Counted from the stretch's first letter, positions 1 to 8,115 are shown. The stretch is DNA of 10,653 nucleotides from DATIJJ01 sp964612855 (GCA_964612855.1 CAZTDR010000075.1:1-10653), one strand, 5' to 3'. Made by a program: numbers and translations. Notes: generated from the letters alone by a model not told the origin.

Positions 1-1
1 T

Positions 2-36
2 GTCATTAAAGCCTACAGTCGCAGCGCTTTTATGAC
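2..36. repeat. imperfect inverted repeat downstream of the sulfatase-fold gene
   Basis: Arms 2-12 and 26-36 are complementary over 11 bases with a single mismatch, around a 13-base spacer. It lies about 75 bases past the stop of the minus-strand gene ending at 113, so it could act as a transcription end or mRNA-stabilising hairpin, but no T-tract is visible before the window edge. The remaining bases 37-112 hold no gene or motif I recognise. Confidence 0.35.
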
Positions 37-112
37 TTATGGGTAATGATATGCTCATGGAGTTCAGTATAAGGATTTAAGCTAACCCTGGCGGCGAGGA
101 ATAACGATTAGC

Positions 113-2203
113 TTATGCATTATTTTCTACCTGTGTAATGTCACCACCAAAAAATACTTTCATGGCAATTAACATATGGTGGGCGGGCGAGGATTGGGCA
201 AATTCGCTGGTTAAATCATTCGTCCACTGGCCGGTTTTGAGATTCACCAGAATTGGCATCATGATTTTATTTGTTTGAGGATAAAGTGCCAGCACCCAAG
301 TACCGTAATAATCCGCGTATTGTTTACTGGAAAGAATCATTTGCAACATGCTATCTCTAACCACAATGCGGGTAGTTTTTGGGTCAATACGGAAATAATC
401 AATACCTTCAAATAACACTTTGCGCTCTTCAGGATGTATCGTTCGAATCGCTTCCGGTGAAAAATCGCTTTCAACAAAAAAATCTTGTTTGGGAGCAACG
501 AATGTTTTTTCGCCGAAGAGATAATCTTGTAAAGGATTACCACTGCTACGGCCGAGGGGTAAATTTAAAAATTCGAATACGGTGGGCTTAATATCCATAA
601 CTGATACCAATCCTGATATCACTCGTACTGTATTGGGCTTCGTTCCAAATGTTCTGAACGCTAAAACCGTATGATATTGAGGCAATCCCAGTACATCCGT
701 GCCATGGCCGCCAGACATATTCATTTTTTCCTTTGCCGAACTCGGCGGATAAAAATGCGGAGGAACCGCATTTTTATTTTTTTCACCTGGGACAAATAAA
801 TCTTCCGATGTTAAACGATCCCCGGCCATTTCCACCGCTTCACCATGGTCTGATAACAAAATGACTATGCTATGTTGCAACCATTGATTTTGTTGCAATA
901 ACATCATTAAATTATGAAATTGCCTATCGACGCGAGCTAATGCAGCTTGATAATGATGTAACGATACTTTTTTAACCGGCAATTCGGCCCATGCATAGGG
1001 AAAATGCGGTAAACACAAATGCGTAATTAGCACGGTGGGTTTTGTGCGGGACGCGGCTAATGTCGGCTGCAACAAAGTTAAAAAACTATCGGGATCGTAG
1101 GTTGCAAATACAGCACGATTGGCATAGGTGTGGGGAAAAAGAAGCTTACCCAATGCAGTATTGACGATTAAATTTGAAAAAGGAAAATCATTAATTGTTC
1201 CCAATAAAAAATCGTTAAATCCCATGGGGGGCGTCAAGACTTTATTAAATCCATAACGCTGATCAATATTACTAAACCGGGTCTCATCGGTGGCAAAAAT
1301 GGTGTCATAGCCTTCTTCGCGCAAAACAGCAGGCAATGTTTCTGATAAATCTAAATTCGTTTGATCGGCTAAATTGGTGCGTATTGTGTTTAATTTAGGA
1401 TAAACACCCGTCAAAATACTGACCCACGATGGATAAGTACGTGCTAAGGGTGTGAGCGCATCAGCAAAAACGGTTGCATGATTTAAAAATCCATCAATAT
1501 GCGGTGTTTTTTTCGCATAACCAAAAAAACCAAGAAAATCCGGTCGAACAGAGTCCATGCCGATAATAATAATATTTGGTTTTTCTGCCGTTGCGGCATC
1601 TAACACAGAATGATGAGCATGAGAAAATAAAGGGATATAAAAGAAAATCGCGCTAAGCAACGCTAAAATTGGCGCAATAACCATCACTCTCTTGCGCTTG
1701 ATATGGCGCGCCAAAAACAAGCCAGCCCCAAAGAAGGCCAGCAATAAAATTGAGATTAAAAATATCCCTAAAATCGCCAAACCCGTTTTGGCAAAAGCAG
1801 GCGTTAAAAAATTCAGTAAGACACTGGAAAATTTAGAGTTGGGAAAAGAAATACGATTTGCCAACAACACAGCAAATAAGGCGACAAACCAAAGTATAAT
1901 GCCCAAATAAACCGTACGTTTTGCTGAAAAATGTAATGCTCCTCCTGCGAGCGTTGCCGTTATCCAAATCGCCAGTAAAAAAAATAAATGCAATAATAAT
2001 TGAATAAGAATAAACGAAACTATTTCCGGAACAATGGCTAACGGAATAGAAAGATGATTGGCGATTAATTTAAAATCGCCAAAATATAAGTTGCTACATT
2101 CAATTAAAAAACTGATTTCGGCTAAAATTAAAAAAGCGGTTAAAAGTACTAACGCTAAAAATAACCCATTTTTTTTAATTTTGGGTTTGCTTTGTGTTTG
2201 CAT
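113..2203 (-). CDS. membrane-anchored sulfatase/alkaline-phosphatase-fold enzyme, probable phospho-group transferase
   Basis: A 696-residue protein. The N-terminal ~195 residues carry about five hydrophobic segments (roughly 13-33, 54-85, 97-116, 140-165 and 173-193). A periplasmic catalytic domain follows. It opens with NIIIIGMDS (metal ligand D217), has the nucleophile motif RTYPSW (T256), and later LLSDHGE (D452, H453) and GGHGTD (H500). In true sulfatases the nucleophile motif is C/S-x-P-S-R, with a cysteine or serine made into formylglycine. Here it is T-Y-P-S-W, as in threonine-using phosphoethanolamine or lipoteichoic-acid transferases, so I favour a phospho-transferase or phosphodiesterase acting on an envelope lipid or glycan. 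Substrate unknown. The ATG at 2203 is chosen over an in-frame ATG at 2254: it has a GAGA-type ribosome site, begins with a Lys-rich stretch before the first membrane segment, and cuts the overlap with fadE to 29 bases. Last gene of the nagZ-hpt-fadE run. Confidence 0.82.
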   Translation of the reverse strand: MQTQSKPKIKKNGLFLALVLLTAFLILAEISFLIECSNLYFGDFKLIANHLSIPLAIVPEIVSFILIQLLLHLFFLLAIWITATLAGGALHFSAKRTVYLGIILWFVALFAVLLANRISFPNSKFSSVLLNFLTPAFAKTGLAILGIFLISILLLAFFGAGLFLARHIKRKRVMVIAPILALLSAIFFYIPLFSHAHHSVLDAATAEKPNIIIIGMDSVRPDFLGFFGYAKKTPHIDGFLNHATVFADALTPLARTYPSWVSILTGVYPKLNTIRTNLADQTNLDLSETLPAVLREEGYDTIFATDETRFSNIDQRYGFNKVLTPPMGFNDFLLGTINDFPFSNLIVNTALGKLLFPHTYANRAVFATYDPDSFLTLLQPTLAASRTKPTVLITHLCLPHFPYAWAELPVKKVSLHHYQAALARVDRQFHNLMMLLQQNQWLQHSIVILLSDHGEAVEMAGDRLTSEDLFVPGEKNKNAVPPHFYPPSSAKEKMNMSGGHGTDVLGLPQYHTVLAFRTFGTKPNTVRVISGLVSVMDIKPTVFEFLNLPLGRSSGNPLQDYLFGEKTFVAPKQDFFVESDFSPEAIRTIHPEERKVLFEGIDYFRIDPKTTRIVVRDSMLQMILSSKQYADYYGTWVLALYPQTNKIMMPILVNLKTGQWTNDLTSEFAQSSPAHHMLIAMKVFFGGDITQVENNA

Positions 2204-4646
2204 AAAGTTTATTTCTCGTGGTTCCGTGTACCAACTCATCAGGCGCAAAGTCATCGACTGCTATCGCTTTCTGACGAGCCTCTTCGGATTGTAAAATACT
2301 ATCGAGCTGTTCTTGATTAATAATTTGTTTAACAAAAGCTTGTTTCGCTTGCGTCACCATATTACCGCTTTCTAATAACCCATCACTCGCTGCCATTTTG
2401 ACGATTTTTTCGTTGGGCTCGGCAGCTATCGTTTTGACCAATGCATCTTCCAATACCGCTAAGGTATTTCCGGAAACGTCCGTCACAAACGTGCCTTCTG
2501 TTAATCGATAACGTGCCGGTGTTTGATCCAACATAAGCTGCGCCACTTTGTGGCTTAACTTATCAGAAGGTCTTGAAAAACGCTGGCCCCATGGAAAAAC
2601 AAAAAATCGTAACAAGCCGCGCAACCAAGGGCTAGGGAAATTTTTTAATAATTCATCGAATTTTTCTTGAACGGTATAAAGACAAGTTAAGCCTGCCCAA
2701 CGCACAATGGGTAAATCATCCCCATTTTTACCTTGATCATGATAATGTTTTAAGACGGCTGATAATAAATAAAGTTGGCTTAAAATGTCGCCCAGTCGCG
2801 CGGAAATAAATTCTTTGCGCTTAAGCGATCCGCCTAAAACCAACATTGAAATATCTGCCATTAAGGCAAATGCCGCACTAAATCGAGTCGCTTGTTGAAA
2901 ATAGCGCTTAGTTTTACCCATCGGCGCCATGGCAATGCGGCCCCCGGTCAAACCTAATACGAGACTACGAATTAAGTTACTGATGGTGAAACTGATATGC
3001 CCGATCAGCGCCTTATCAAATGCCACCAATCCTTCTACCGGATCTTTATTTCGAGCTGCTTCAAATTCTGCAAAGACATACGGATGACAACGCATCGCGC
3101 CTTGGCCGAAAATAATTAAATTACGGGTTAAAATATTTGCCCCTTCTACCGTAATGGCAATAGGAATCGATTCATACATGCGCCCCATAAAATTTTTGGG
3201 GCCCAAACAAATACCCTTGCCGCCTTGTATATCCATCGAATCATTGCATACCACACGGCCTAATTCCGTGACATGGTATTTGGTAATGGCAGAAGCAATC
3301 GCCGGTTTTTCTCCACTGTCAATGATGGCTGCAGTAAAAGAACGCGTCGCATCCATGATATAAGTCAAACCCGTCATACGGGCCAGTGCTTCTTCAATCC
3401 CTTCAAATTTTCCAATTGGCGTATTAAATTGCCGACGAACTCGCGCATAGGCGCCTGTTCCGTATACGGCTGTTTTTGCAGCGCCCATGCTGCTGGCAGG
3501 CAAAGAAATCGCTCGCCCTGCTGCCAAGCATTCCATTAACATGCGCCAACCTTGCCCTGCCATTTTTGTCCCACCAATAATCCAATCCACCGGGATAAAT
3601 ACATCTTTACCGTGTATTGGCCCGTTTTGAAAAACAATGTTAACGGGAAAGTGTCTGCGCCCAATGCTCATGCCGGGTGTATCACGCGGGATCAATGCGC
3701 AGGTAATGCCTAATTCTTTCTTACTTCCTAACAAATTATCAGGATCGTATAATTTGAAAGCTAAACCTATCACCGTCGCCACGGGTGCTAACGTGATATA
3801 ACGTTTGTTAAAATTCAGACGAATGCCGAGTGTTTTTTCACCTCGCCATTCACCCCAGCAAACAACGCCTGTATCTGACATAGCGCCTGCATCGGATCCC
3901 GCTTCAGGTCCTGTCAAGGCAAAACAGGGAATTTCCTCGCCTTTTGCTAAACGGGGTAAATAATAATTTTTTTGTTCGGTCGTACCATAATGCATTAATA
4001 ATTCAGCAGGCCCCAACGAGTTAGGCACGCTCACCGTCGTCGCGACAGTGCCACTCTTGCTATATATTTTTGTCAAAATTTGTGAATGCGCGTAGGCTGA
4101 AAATTCTTTACCGCCATATTCTTTTTTAATAATAAGCGAAAAAAAACCCTGTTTTTTTAAGTAATCCCACATTTCAGGCGGTAAATCTGCACGATTATGA
4201 GTGATGTCCCAATCATCGATCATGCTGCATAACACTTCGACGGGGCCTTCTAAAAATGCCTTCTCTTCTTCTGACAAAACGGGTTTCTGAAAACTTAATA
4301 ACTTATTCCAATGTGGATTACCGCGAAACAACTCGCCTTCAAAGCCCACTGTTCCGGCACTTAAAGCTTCTCGTTCTGTACGTGACATAGAAGGCATAAC
4401 GCGACGATAAAATTTTAAGACAGGTTTGCTGATAAGCTTGTAGCGCCAGGATGTGATATATAAGGGGAAAAAAATAAGAGCGGCAACCAGCCAACTTGTT
4501 AATAATGCCCAAGCAGAAAAATGACTCAGTCGAGTCATTAATATGAGAAAAAGCGTCACGGCCAATGCCCAAATCGTTAGTTTAGCGCGGTTATAGGCCA
4601 ACATACCGAATAATGCTATAAAAGCTAATGACCAAATCCATCCCAT
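2175..4646 (-). CDS. fadE: acyl-CoA dehydrogenase FadE
   Basis: An 823-residue FAD-dependent acyl-CoA dehydrogenase that performs the first step of beta-oxidation, converting acyl-CoA to trans-2-enoyl-CoA. It is the large form of the family, close to the roughly 814 residues of E. coli FadE. Residues 1-65 contain two or three membrane-spanning segments. The dehydrogenase core shows the signature LTGPEAGSDAGA (244-255), the FAD/substrate region MDIQGGKGI (471-479) and TVEGANILTR (499-508). E501 there is the probable catalytic base by analogy with FadE. A long helical C-terminal extension is typical of this form. The ATG at 4646 has a good AGAGGA ribosome site. It starts 29 bases after hpt and its end overlaps the sulfatase-fold gene by 29 bases in another frame, implying co-translation. 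No damage seen. Confidence 0.95.
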   Translation of the reverse strand: MGWIWSLAFIALFGMLAYNRAKLTIWALAVTLFLILMTRLSHFSAWALLTSWLVAALIFFPLYITSWRYKLISKPVLKFYRRVMPSMSRTEREALSAGTVGFEGELFRGNPHWNKLLSFQKPVLSEEEKAFLEGPVEVLCSMIDDWDITHNRADLPPEMWDYLKKQGFFSLIIKKEYGGKEFSAYAHSQILTKIYSKSGTVATTVSVPNSLGPAELLMHYGTTEQKNYYLPRLAKGEEIPCFALTGPEAGSDAGAMSDTGVVCWGEWRGEKTLGIRLNFNKRYITLAPVATVIGLAFKLYDPDNLLGSKKELGITCALIPRDTPGMSIGRRHFPVNIVFQNGPIHGKDVFIPVDWIIGGTKMAGQGWRMLMECLAAGRAISLPASSMGAAKTAVYGTGAYARVRRQFNTPIGKFEGIEEALARMTGLTYIMDATRSFTAAIIDSGEKPAIASAITKYHVTELGRVVCNDSMDIQGGKGICLGPKNFMGRMYESIPIAITVEGANILTRNLIIFGQGAMRCHPYVFAEFEAARNKDPVEGLVAFDKALIGHISFTISNLIRSLVLGLTGGRIAMAPMGKTKRYFQQATRFSAAFALMADISMLVLGGSLKRKEFISARLGDILSQLYLLSAVLKHYHDQGKNGDDLPIVRWAGLTCLYTVQEKFDELLKNFPSPWLRGLLRFFVFPWGQRFSRPSDKLSHKVAQLMLDQTPARYRLTEGTFVTDVSGNTLAVLEDALVKTIAAEPNEKIVKMAASDGLLESGNMVTQAKQAFVKQIINQEQLDSILQSEEARQKAIAVDDFAPDELVHGTTRNKLYANTKQTQN

Positions 4647-4675
4647 GGAAGATTCCTCTTATACTAAAATTGTAA

Positions 4676-5236
4676 TTAATGATGCTCATCCGCTACCGCA
4701 TAAATACCGGGTGCATTTCGCAGATATTCTTCATAGTCCAAACCAAAACCCACTAAAAAACGATTTTCCGTGGTGACACCAATAAAATCGGGTTCAAAGT
4801 TAACGCTCGCTTCTCGTTCACGTAGTTTGTTTACCATGACTGCCGTATAAACCGCTTTTGCACCAAACTGTTTGCAATAATCTATAATGGCAGCCAACGT
4901 TAAGCCACCATCCATAATATCATCGACAATGAGAATGGTACGGTCTTTTAAGGATTTTCGCGGCTCCACTAACCAATGTAAATCGCCTCCTCGCATGGCA
5001 CCACGATAACGTGTGGCATGAATGTAATCCACCTCTAAGGGAAAATGTAATCGTGTTAAAAGATGACCTGTTGGAATTAAAGCCCCCACCATCACACATA
5101 AAATAATGGGATTTTCATGCTCTAACTTTGCTGTAATTTCTGCAGCCATGTTGTCCATGGCTTTTTCTAATTGCGAAAAATCATGCAAACATTCAGCTTT
5201 TTCTAAAACATCTTTTACTTTATCGGTTATTTGCAT
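4676..5236 (-). CDS. hpt: hypoxanthine-guanine phosphoribosyltransferase
   Basis: A 186-residue cytoplasmic purine-salvage enzyme that joins hypoxanthine or guanine to PRPP to give IMP or GMP. The PRPP-binding loop is ILIVDDIMDGGLTL (101-114), with the acidic pair D105-D106. The loop reads D-G-G where many relatives have D-T-G or D-E-G. The HATRYRG segment (73-79) and the C-terminal FLVGFGLDYEEYLRN (160-174) fit the proteobacterial hypoxanthine PRTase type. The ATG at 5236 is preferred to the in-frame ATG at 5257 because an AGGA ribosome site sits 9 bases upstream. This ATG overlaps the nagZ stop (ATGCAAATAA, 10-base overlap), a layout that suggests translational coupling. Whether guanine or hypoxanthine is preferred cannot be read from sequence. 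Confidence 0.9.
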   Translation of the reverse strand: MQITDKVKDVLEKAECLHDFSQLEKAMDNMAAEITAKLEHENPIILCVMVGALIPTGHLLTRLHFPLEVDYIHATRYRGAMRGGDLHWLVEPRKSLKDRTILIVDDIMDGGLTLAAIIDYCKQFGAKAVYTAVMVNKLREREASVNFEPDFIGVTTENRFLVGFGLDYEEYLRNAPGIYAVADEHH

Positions 5237-6270
5237 AATTTTTCCTGTAATGAACATTGAACGAATGAATTAAATTTATTTTTCCAAAGTGAAGTGCTAT
5301 GTAGCATTTTTAAATCAACAGACGCTTTTCCTCGTAAATTCTGCAACCGTTCTGCAGAAAATCGATATTTTTCGGGTAAGTGATCAATAATTTCAAGGGC
5401 GCCTGATCGATTGTTACAAATTAAGACGCTATCACATCCTGCGTCGAGTGCCGCCATGGCACGATCGATATAACTTCCAGCGAATGCAGCACCTGCCATA
5501 TTTAAATCATCACTGAAAATAACGCCAGAAAAACGCAACTGCTTGCGTAAAACGTTTTGTAACCAATACCGAGAAAAACCGACAGGCTGATCATCCACGG
5601 CTGAAAATAAAATGTGGGCAGGCATGAGCGCGTCAATGCCGGATGTGATTAATGCGCTAAAAGGTTGCATATCTTCACACTCAATTTCAGCAAAAGGCCG
5701 TGAATCCACGGGTAAGTCTAAATGAGAATCCACTTTAACCGAGCCGTGACCTGGAAAATGCTTCGCTGTTGCCGCCATACCTGCTTCATGCATTCCTTTT
5801 ATCATAGCTTCTGCCAGACGAATGACAATCGCCGGGGTGGCCGAAAAACTGCGATCACCAATGACCGTATTTAATTGCTTATCCAAGTCTACGACCGGCG
5901 CAAAACTGAGATCGACGCCAACGGCTAATAATTCGGCTGCCATGATCCAGCCACAATCATAGGCCAACTGCAGCCCAGCCGCGGGAGAGGCTTGATAAAG
6001 CTGCCCCACTTCCCCCATACTCGGCAAACGAACAAAGCCATCTTTTAAGCGCTGGACTCGCCCACCTTCCTGGTCCACAGCGATTAAAAGAGGCAATGGG
6101 GACGCTTGGCGAATAGCGCGGCATAATTGGGTAATTTGAGTAGTTGACTCATAATTTCGAGCAAATAAAATAACACCGCCGACGAAAGGATGCTGAAGTA
6201 ACTCACCTTCTTCCGGCAGGAGTTCCAAACCGGTTAGATCAATAATGACAGGGCCTTTGGCTTGTGGCAT
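5227..6270 (-). CDS. nagZ: beta-N-acetylglucosaminidase NagZ
   Basis: A 347-residue glycoside hydrolase family 3 enzyme of the cytoplasm (E. coli NagZ is 341). It removes GlcNAc from anhydromuropeptides during peptidoglycan recycling, and in many gammaproteobacteria its products influence AmpC beta-lactamase induction. Visible hallmarks are DQEGGRVQRL (66-75), the family signature KHFPGHG (170-176), the mobile-loop D-S-H dyad (181-183) that carries the acid/base histidine, and FSDDLNMAGA (252-261) with the nucleophilic aspartate. The ATG at 6270 gives the usual N-terminus. An open frame continues upstream to 6441, but it would run through the promoter region and into prmB and encodes nothing family-like. 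The ribosome site AAGGA is 10 bases before the ATG and can fold into a short hairpin. First gene of the four-gene minus-strand operon. Confidence 0.94.
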   Translation of the reverse strand: MPQAKGPVIIDLTGLELLPEEGELLQHPFVGGVILFARNYESTTQITQLCRAIRQASPLPLLIAVDQEGGRVQRLKDGFVRLPSMGEVGQLYQASPAAGLQLAYDCGWIMAAELLAVGVDLSFAPVVDLDKQLNTVIGDRSFSATPAIVIRLAEAMIKGMHEAGMAATAKHFPGHGSVKVDSHLDLPVDSRPFAEIECEDMQPFSALITSGIDALMPAHILFSAVDDQPVGFSRYWLQNVLRKQLRFSGVIFSDDLNMAGAAFAGSYIDRAMAALDAGCDSVLICNNRSGALEIIDHLPEKYRFSAERLQNLRGKASVDLKMLHSTSLWKNKFNSFVQCSLQEKLCK

Positions 6271-6283
6271 AAAGGAAAAATCC

Positions 6284-6312
6284 TTGAGAGAGGAGCACCG
6301 GCCGATTATACG
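6284..6312 (+). promoter_or_regulatory. sigma70-like promoter for prmB
   Basis: TTGAGA (6284-6289, five of six matches to TTGACA) is followed after 17 bases by TATACG (6307-6312, four of six to TATAAT). This predicts a leader of about 30 bases ahead of the prmB ATG at 6352. It shares bases 6307-6310 with the -10 of the divergent nagZ promoter, so RNA polymerase probably cannot occupy both at once. Confidence 0.5.
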
Positions 6313-6333
6313 AATATTTTTTAAAACCACCAA
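6305..6333 (-). promoter_or_regulatory. sigma70-like promoter for the nagZ operon
   Basis: On the minus strand there is a perfect TATAAT (plus-strand 6305-6310), with TTGGTG (6328-6333) 17 bases upstream as a weak -35 element. The predicted start of transcription gives a leader of roughly 30 bases before the nagZ ATG. The -10 overlaps that of the opposing prmB promoter. Confidence 0.6.
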
Positions 6334-6351
6334 ACAATTGTAAAGGCACCT

Positions 6352-7248
6352 ATGAAAGAAATTTCCGAACTTCTGACAATTCGTGATGTACTCCGATGGG
6401 CAACAAGCCGGTTTAATGAAGCTGGCTTGTTTTTTGGGCATGGAACAGACAATGCCTGGGACGAAGCAGTTGCATTAGTGCTGCATACTTTGCATTTGCC
6501 TTACACCATGCATTCTACTATTTTTGATGCCAGATTGACTTTTTCTGAACGTGACGCTATTGCAAAACTCATTGAACGTCGTATCCATGAACGGATTCCC
6601 TTAGCTTATCTGACGCATCAAGCTTGGTTTGCGAACTTGTCTTTTTATGTGGATGAGCGTGTGCTCGTTCCGCGCTCCGCCATTGGTGAGCTCATTCAAA
6701 ATCATTTTGAACCCTGGATAGATGCCTCCTTGGTCGAATCGATTTTAGATATAGGGACAGGCAGTGGTTGTATTGCTATTGCTTGTGCGGCTTATTTTCC
6801 CGAAGCACGAGTGGATGCGGTTGATATTTCACCGGATGCCTTAGCGGTTGCGAAATTAAATGCGGTGAAGCATGAAGTCGAAGACCGGCTCACGTTGTAT
6901 CAAAGTGATTTGTTCGCCTCGCTTGGCAAGAAAAAATATGACGTCATTGTGAGTAATCCGCCTTATGTCGATGCGGAAGACATGGCGAGCTTACCGCAAG
7001 AATATCAGCATGAACCTAAGCTGGGTTTGGAAGCGGGTAGCACGGGCTTGGATATCGTCATGCGCATTTTACAACAAGCAGGCGGTCATCTTCATGTGCA
7101 TGGCATTTTAATCGTGGAAGTGGGAAACAGTGAACGGGCGTTGATTGAAACATTTCCCGATATTCCATTTACGTGGTTGGAGTTTCAGCACGGTGATGGA
7201 GGGGTATTTCTGCTAACAGCGGAACAGTTGCGTGAGTTAGCTTTTTAG
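6352..7248 (+). CDS. prmB: 50S ribosomal protein L3 glutamine N5-methyltransferase PrmB
   Basis: A 298-residue SAM-dependent methyltransferase of the PrmB/PrmC/HemK family (E. coli PrmB is 310). PrmB methylates a glutamine of ribosomal protein L3 and supports 50S assembly. A helical N-terminal domain (about 1-100) is followed by FYVDERVLVPRSAIGELI (98-115). The PRS form here is characteristic of PrmB, where the release-factor enzyme PrmC has PRPET. SAM motif I is ILDIGTGSGCIAI (131-143), the acidic ribose-binding region is VDAVDIS (154-160), and the catalytic NPPY is at 202-205. The ATG has an AAAGG ribosome site five bases upstream. The gene stands alone on its strand, diverging from nagZ and converging on bolA with 49 bases between them. 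Confidence 0.94.
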   Translation: MKEISELLTIRDVLRWATSRFNEAGLFFGHGTDNAWDEAVALVLHTLHLPYTMHSTIFDARLTFSERDAIAKLIERRIHERIPLAYLTHQAWFANLSFYVDERVLVPRSAIGELIQNHFEPWIDASLVESILDIGTGSGCIAIACAAYFPEARVDAVDISPDALAVAKLNAVKHEVEDRLTLYQSDLFASLGKKKYDVIVSNPPYVDAEDMASLPQEYQHEPKLGLEAGSTGLDIVMRILQQAGGHLHVHGILIVEVGNSERALIETFPDIPFTWLEFQHGDGGVFLLTAEQLRELAF

Positions 7249-7260
7249 TGGTTATCGCAC

Positions 7261-7291
7261 AATGGTGGGCAGTTACGCTTTGCCCACCGTT
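7261..7291. terminator. hairpin between converging prmB and bolA
   Basis: A perfect 8-bp stem (7264-7271 with 7281-7288, GGTGGGCA/TGCCCACC) around a 9-base loop, extendable outward by a T.G and two A-T pairs. It lies where prmB and the hslO-yciB-bolA operon meet and could end transcription from both sides. There is no long T-tract on either strand, so intrinsic termination is not certain. It begins AATGGTGG like the palindromic repeat at 9049 and may belong to the same family. Confidence 0.5.
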
Positions 7292-7297
7292 TGGCAA

Positions 7298-7564
7298 TTA
7301 GGGATTTAAAATCTGTATCCGTAACGCATGAACTTCATCCGGAATTAAATCCTTCAAACTATCATAAATATCGCGATGCACTGCCACACGCGCCCTGCCC
7401 GCAAAACACGCCCCTGCAATAAGAACCGTATAATGCCCCGCACCACCTGCACTCCCGGGATGCCCCTTATGTTTTTCACTATCATCGATAATGTCTAACT
7501 GGCTAGGGGAAAACTGTTGCTCTAATCGTTGTCTAATCACTTGCATTCGTTCACTAGGATTCAT
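7298..7564 (-). CDS. bolA: BolA family protein
   Basis: An 88-residue single-domain BolA protein. Family members bind Fe-S clusters with monothiol glutaredoxins. E. coli BolA also acts in stress morphology and transcription. The body matches the class II KH-like fold: IIDDSEKHKGHPG (25-37) with the conserved histidine region, then RVAVHRDIYDSL (59-70) and the C-terminal VHALRIQIL (78-86). The histidine of RVAVHR fits the conserved cluster-ligand position. The length is on the short side of the family, and whether it is the BolA or the IbaG paralogue is not settled by eye. The ATG at 7564 follows the yciB stop by six bases and has only a weak ribosome site, suggesting coupling to yciB translation. 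No glutaredoxin gene is in the window. Confidence 0.85.
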   Translation of the reverse strand: MNPSERMQVIRQRLEQQFSPSQLDIIDDSEKHKGHPGSAGGAGHYTVLIAGACFAGRARVAVHRDIYDSLKDLIPDEVHALRIQILNP

Positions 7565-7570
7565 ATTTTT

Positions 7571-8107
7571 TCACGCCACGTATTTTGCTAAGCAAACTGC
7601 TTGTAAAACGCTAAATAAAATTAACGATCCTAAAATTCCATAAAATTTAAAATTGACCCAAGTATCGGTACTGAAATGATAGGCAATCACAATATTAATT
7701 GTGCCCAGTAGTAAAAAAAATAGGGCCCAGGAAAAGTTCATGCGTTTCCAAACCTGCTCTGGCAGCTTCTTATCTTCCAGCACAGGCTCCATCATACGCT
7801 GCATAATGACTTTTTTGCCGATAAAATGACTCCCCAATAATACGACACCAAATAACCAAAAAATAATGCTGGGCTTCCATTTCACAAAAATAGGATTATG
7901 GAAATAAAGCGTCATGCCGCCAAAAACAACAAAAATAAATAACGTCACCAATTGTTTTTTATCTATCTTTTTTTTCCATATCGTGGTGAGCAACACTTGA
8001 AGCGCCGTAGCAACAATGCCCACTGTCGTTGCAACATAAATGCCATACCATTTAAATGCGATAAAAAATAATAACACGGGAACAAAATCATAAAAAACGT
8101 TTAACAT
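7571..8107 (-). CDS. yciB: inner-membrane septation protein YciB (septation protein A)
   Basis: A 178-residue multi-spanning inner-membrane protein, nearly the length of E. coli YciB (179). It opens with the family-like MLNVFYDFVPVLLFFIAFK and contains about five hydrophobic spans (near 5-20, 24-42, 51-68, 78-96, 123-145 and 152-174, the first two perhaps one unit). Other family-like stretches are ATALQVLL (34-41), FGVVLLGSHFIGKKVI (86-101) and RMNFSWALFFLLLG (122-135). Known roles of the family concern envelope integrity and the septation/elongation machinery; no enzymatic residues are expected. The ATG at 8107 has an AGGA ribosome site that overlaps the hslO stop region (gap 8 bases), and the stop is six bases before bolA. 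Confidence 0.92.
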   Translation of the reverse strand: MLNVFYDFVPVLLFFIAFKWYGIYVATTVGIVATALQVLLTTIWKKKIDKKQLVTLFIFVVFGGMTLYFHNPIFVKWKPSIIFWLFGVVLLGSHFIGKKVIMQRMMEPVLEDKKLPEQVWKRMNFSWALFFLLLGTINIVIAYHFSTDTWVNFKFYGILGSLILFSVLQAVCLAKYVA

Positions 8108-8115
8108 ATTTTTTC

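Noticed and set aside
2204..2254. Longer start for the sulfatase-fold gene at 2254
   Set aside because: It would overlap fadE by 80 bases and has no better ribosome site; the Lys-rich MQTQSKPKIKKN start just before the first membrane segment is more natural.
3154..3539. Plus-strand open frames inside fadE
   Set aside because: Antisense shadows of a clearly conserved gene with no ribosome site or recognisable product; the same applies to frames at 337-591, 1692-1910, 2058-2294, 4339-4572, 9694-9900 and 10087-10407.
6271..6441. Upstream extension of nagZ by 57 codons
   Set aside because: It crosses the promoter region and overlaps prmB on the other strand; the added residues are Cys-rich and not family-like, and ATG 6270 gives the normal NagZ length.
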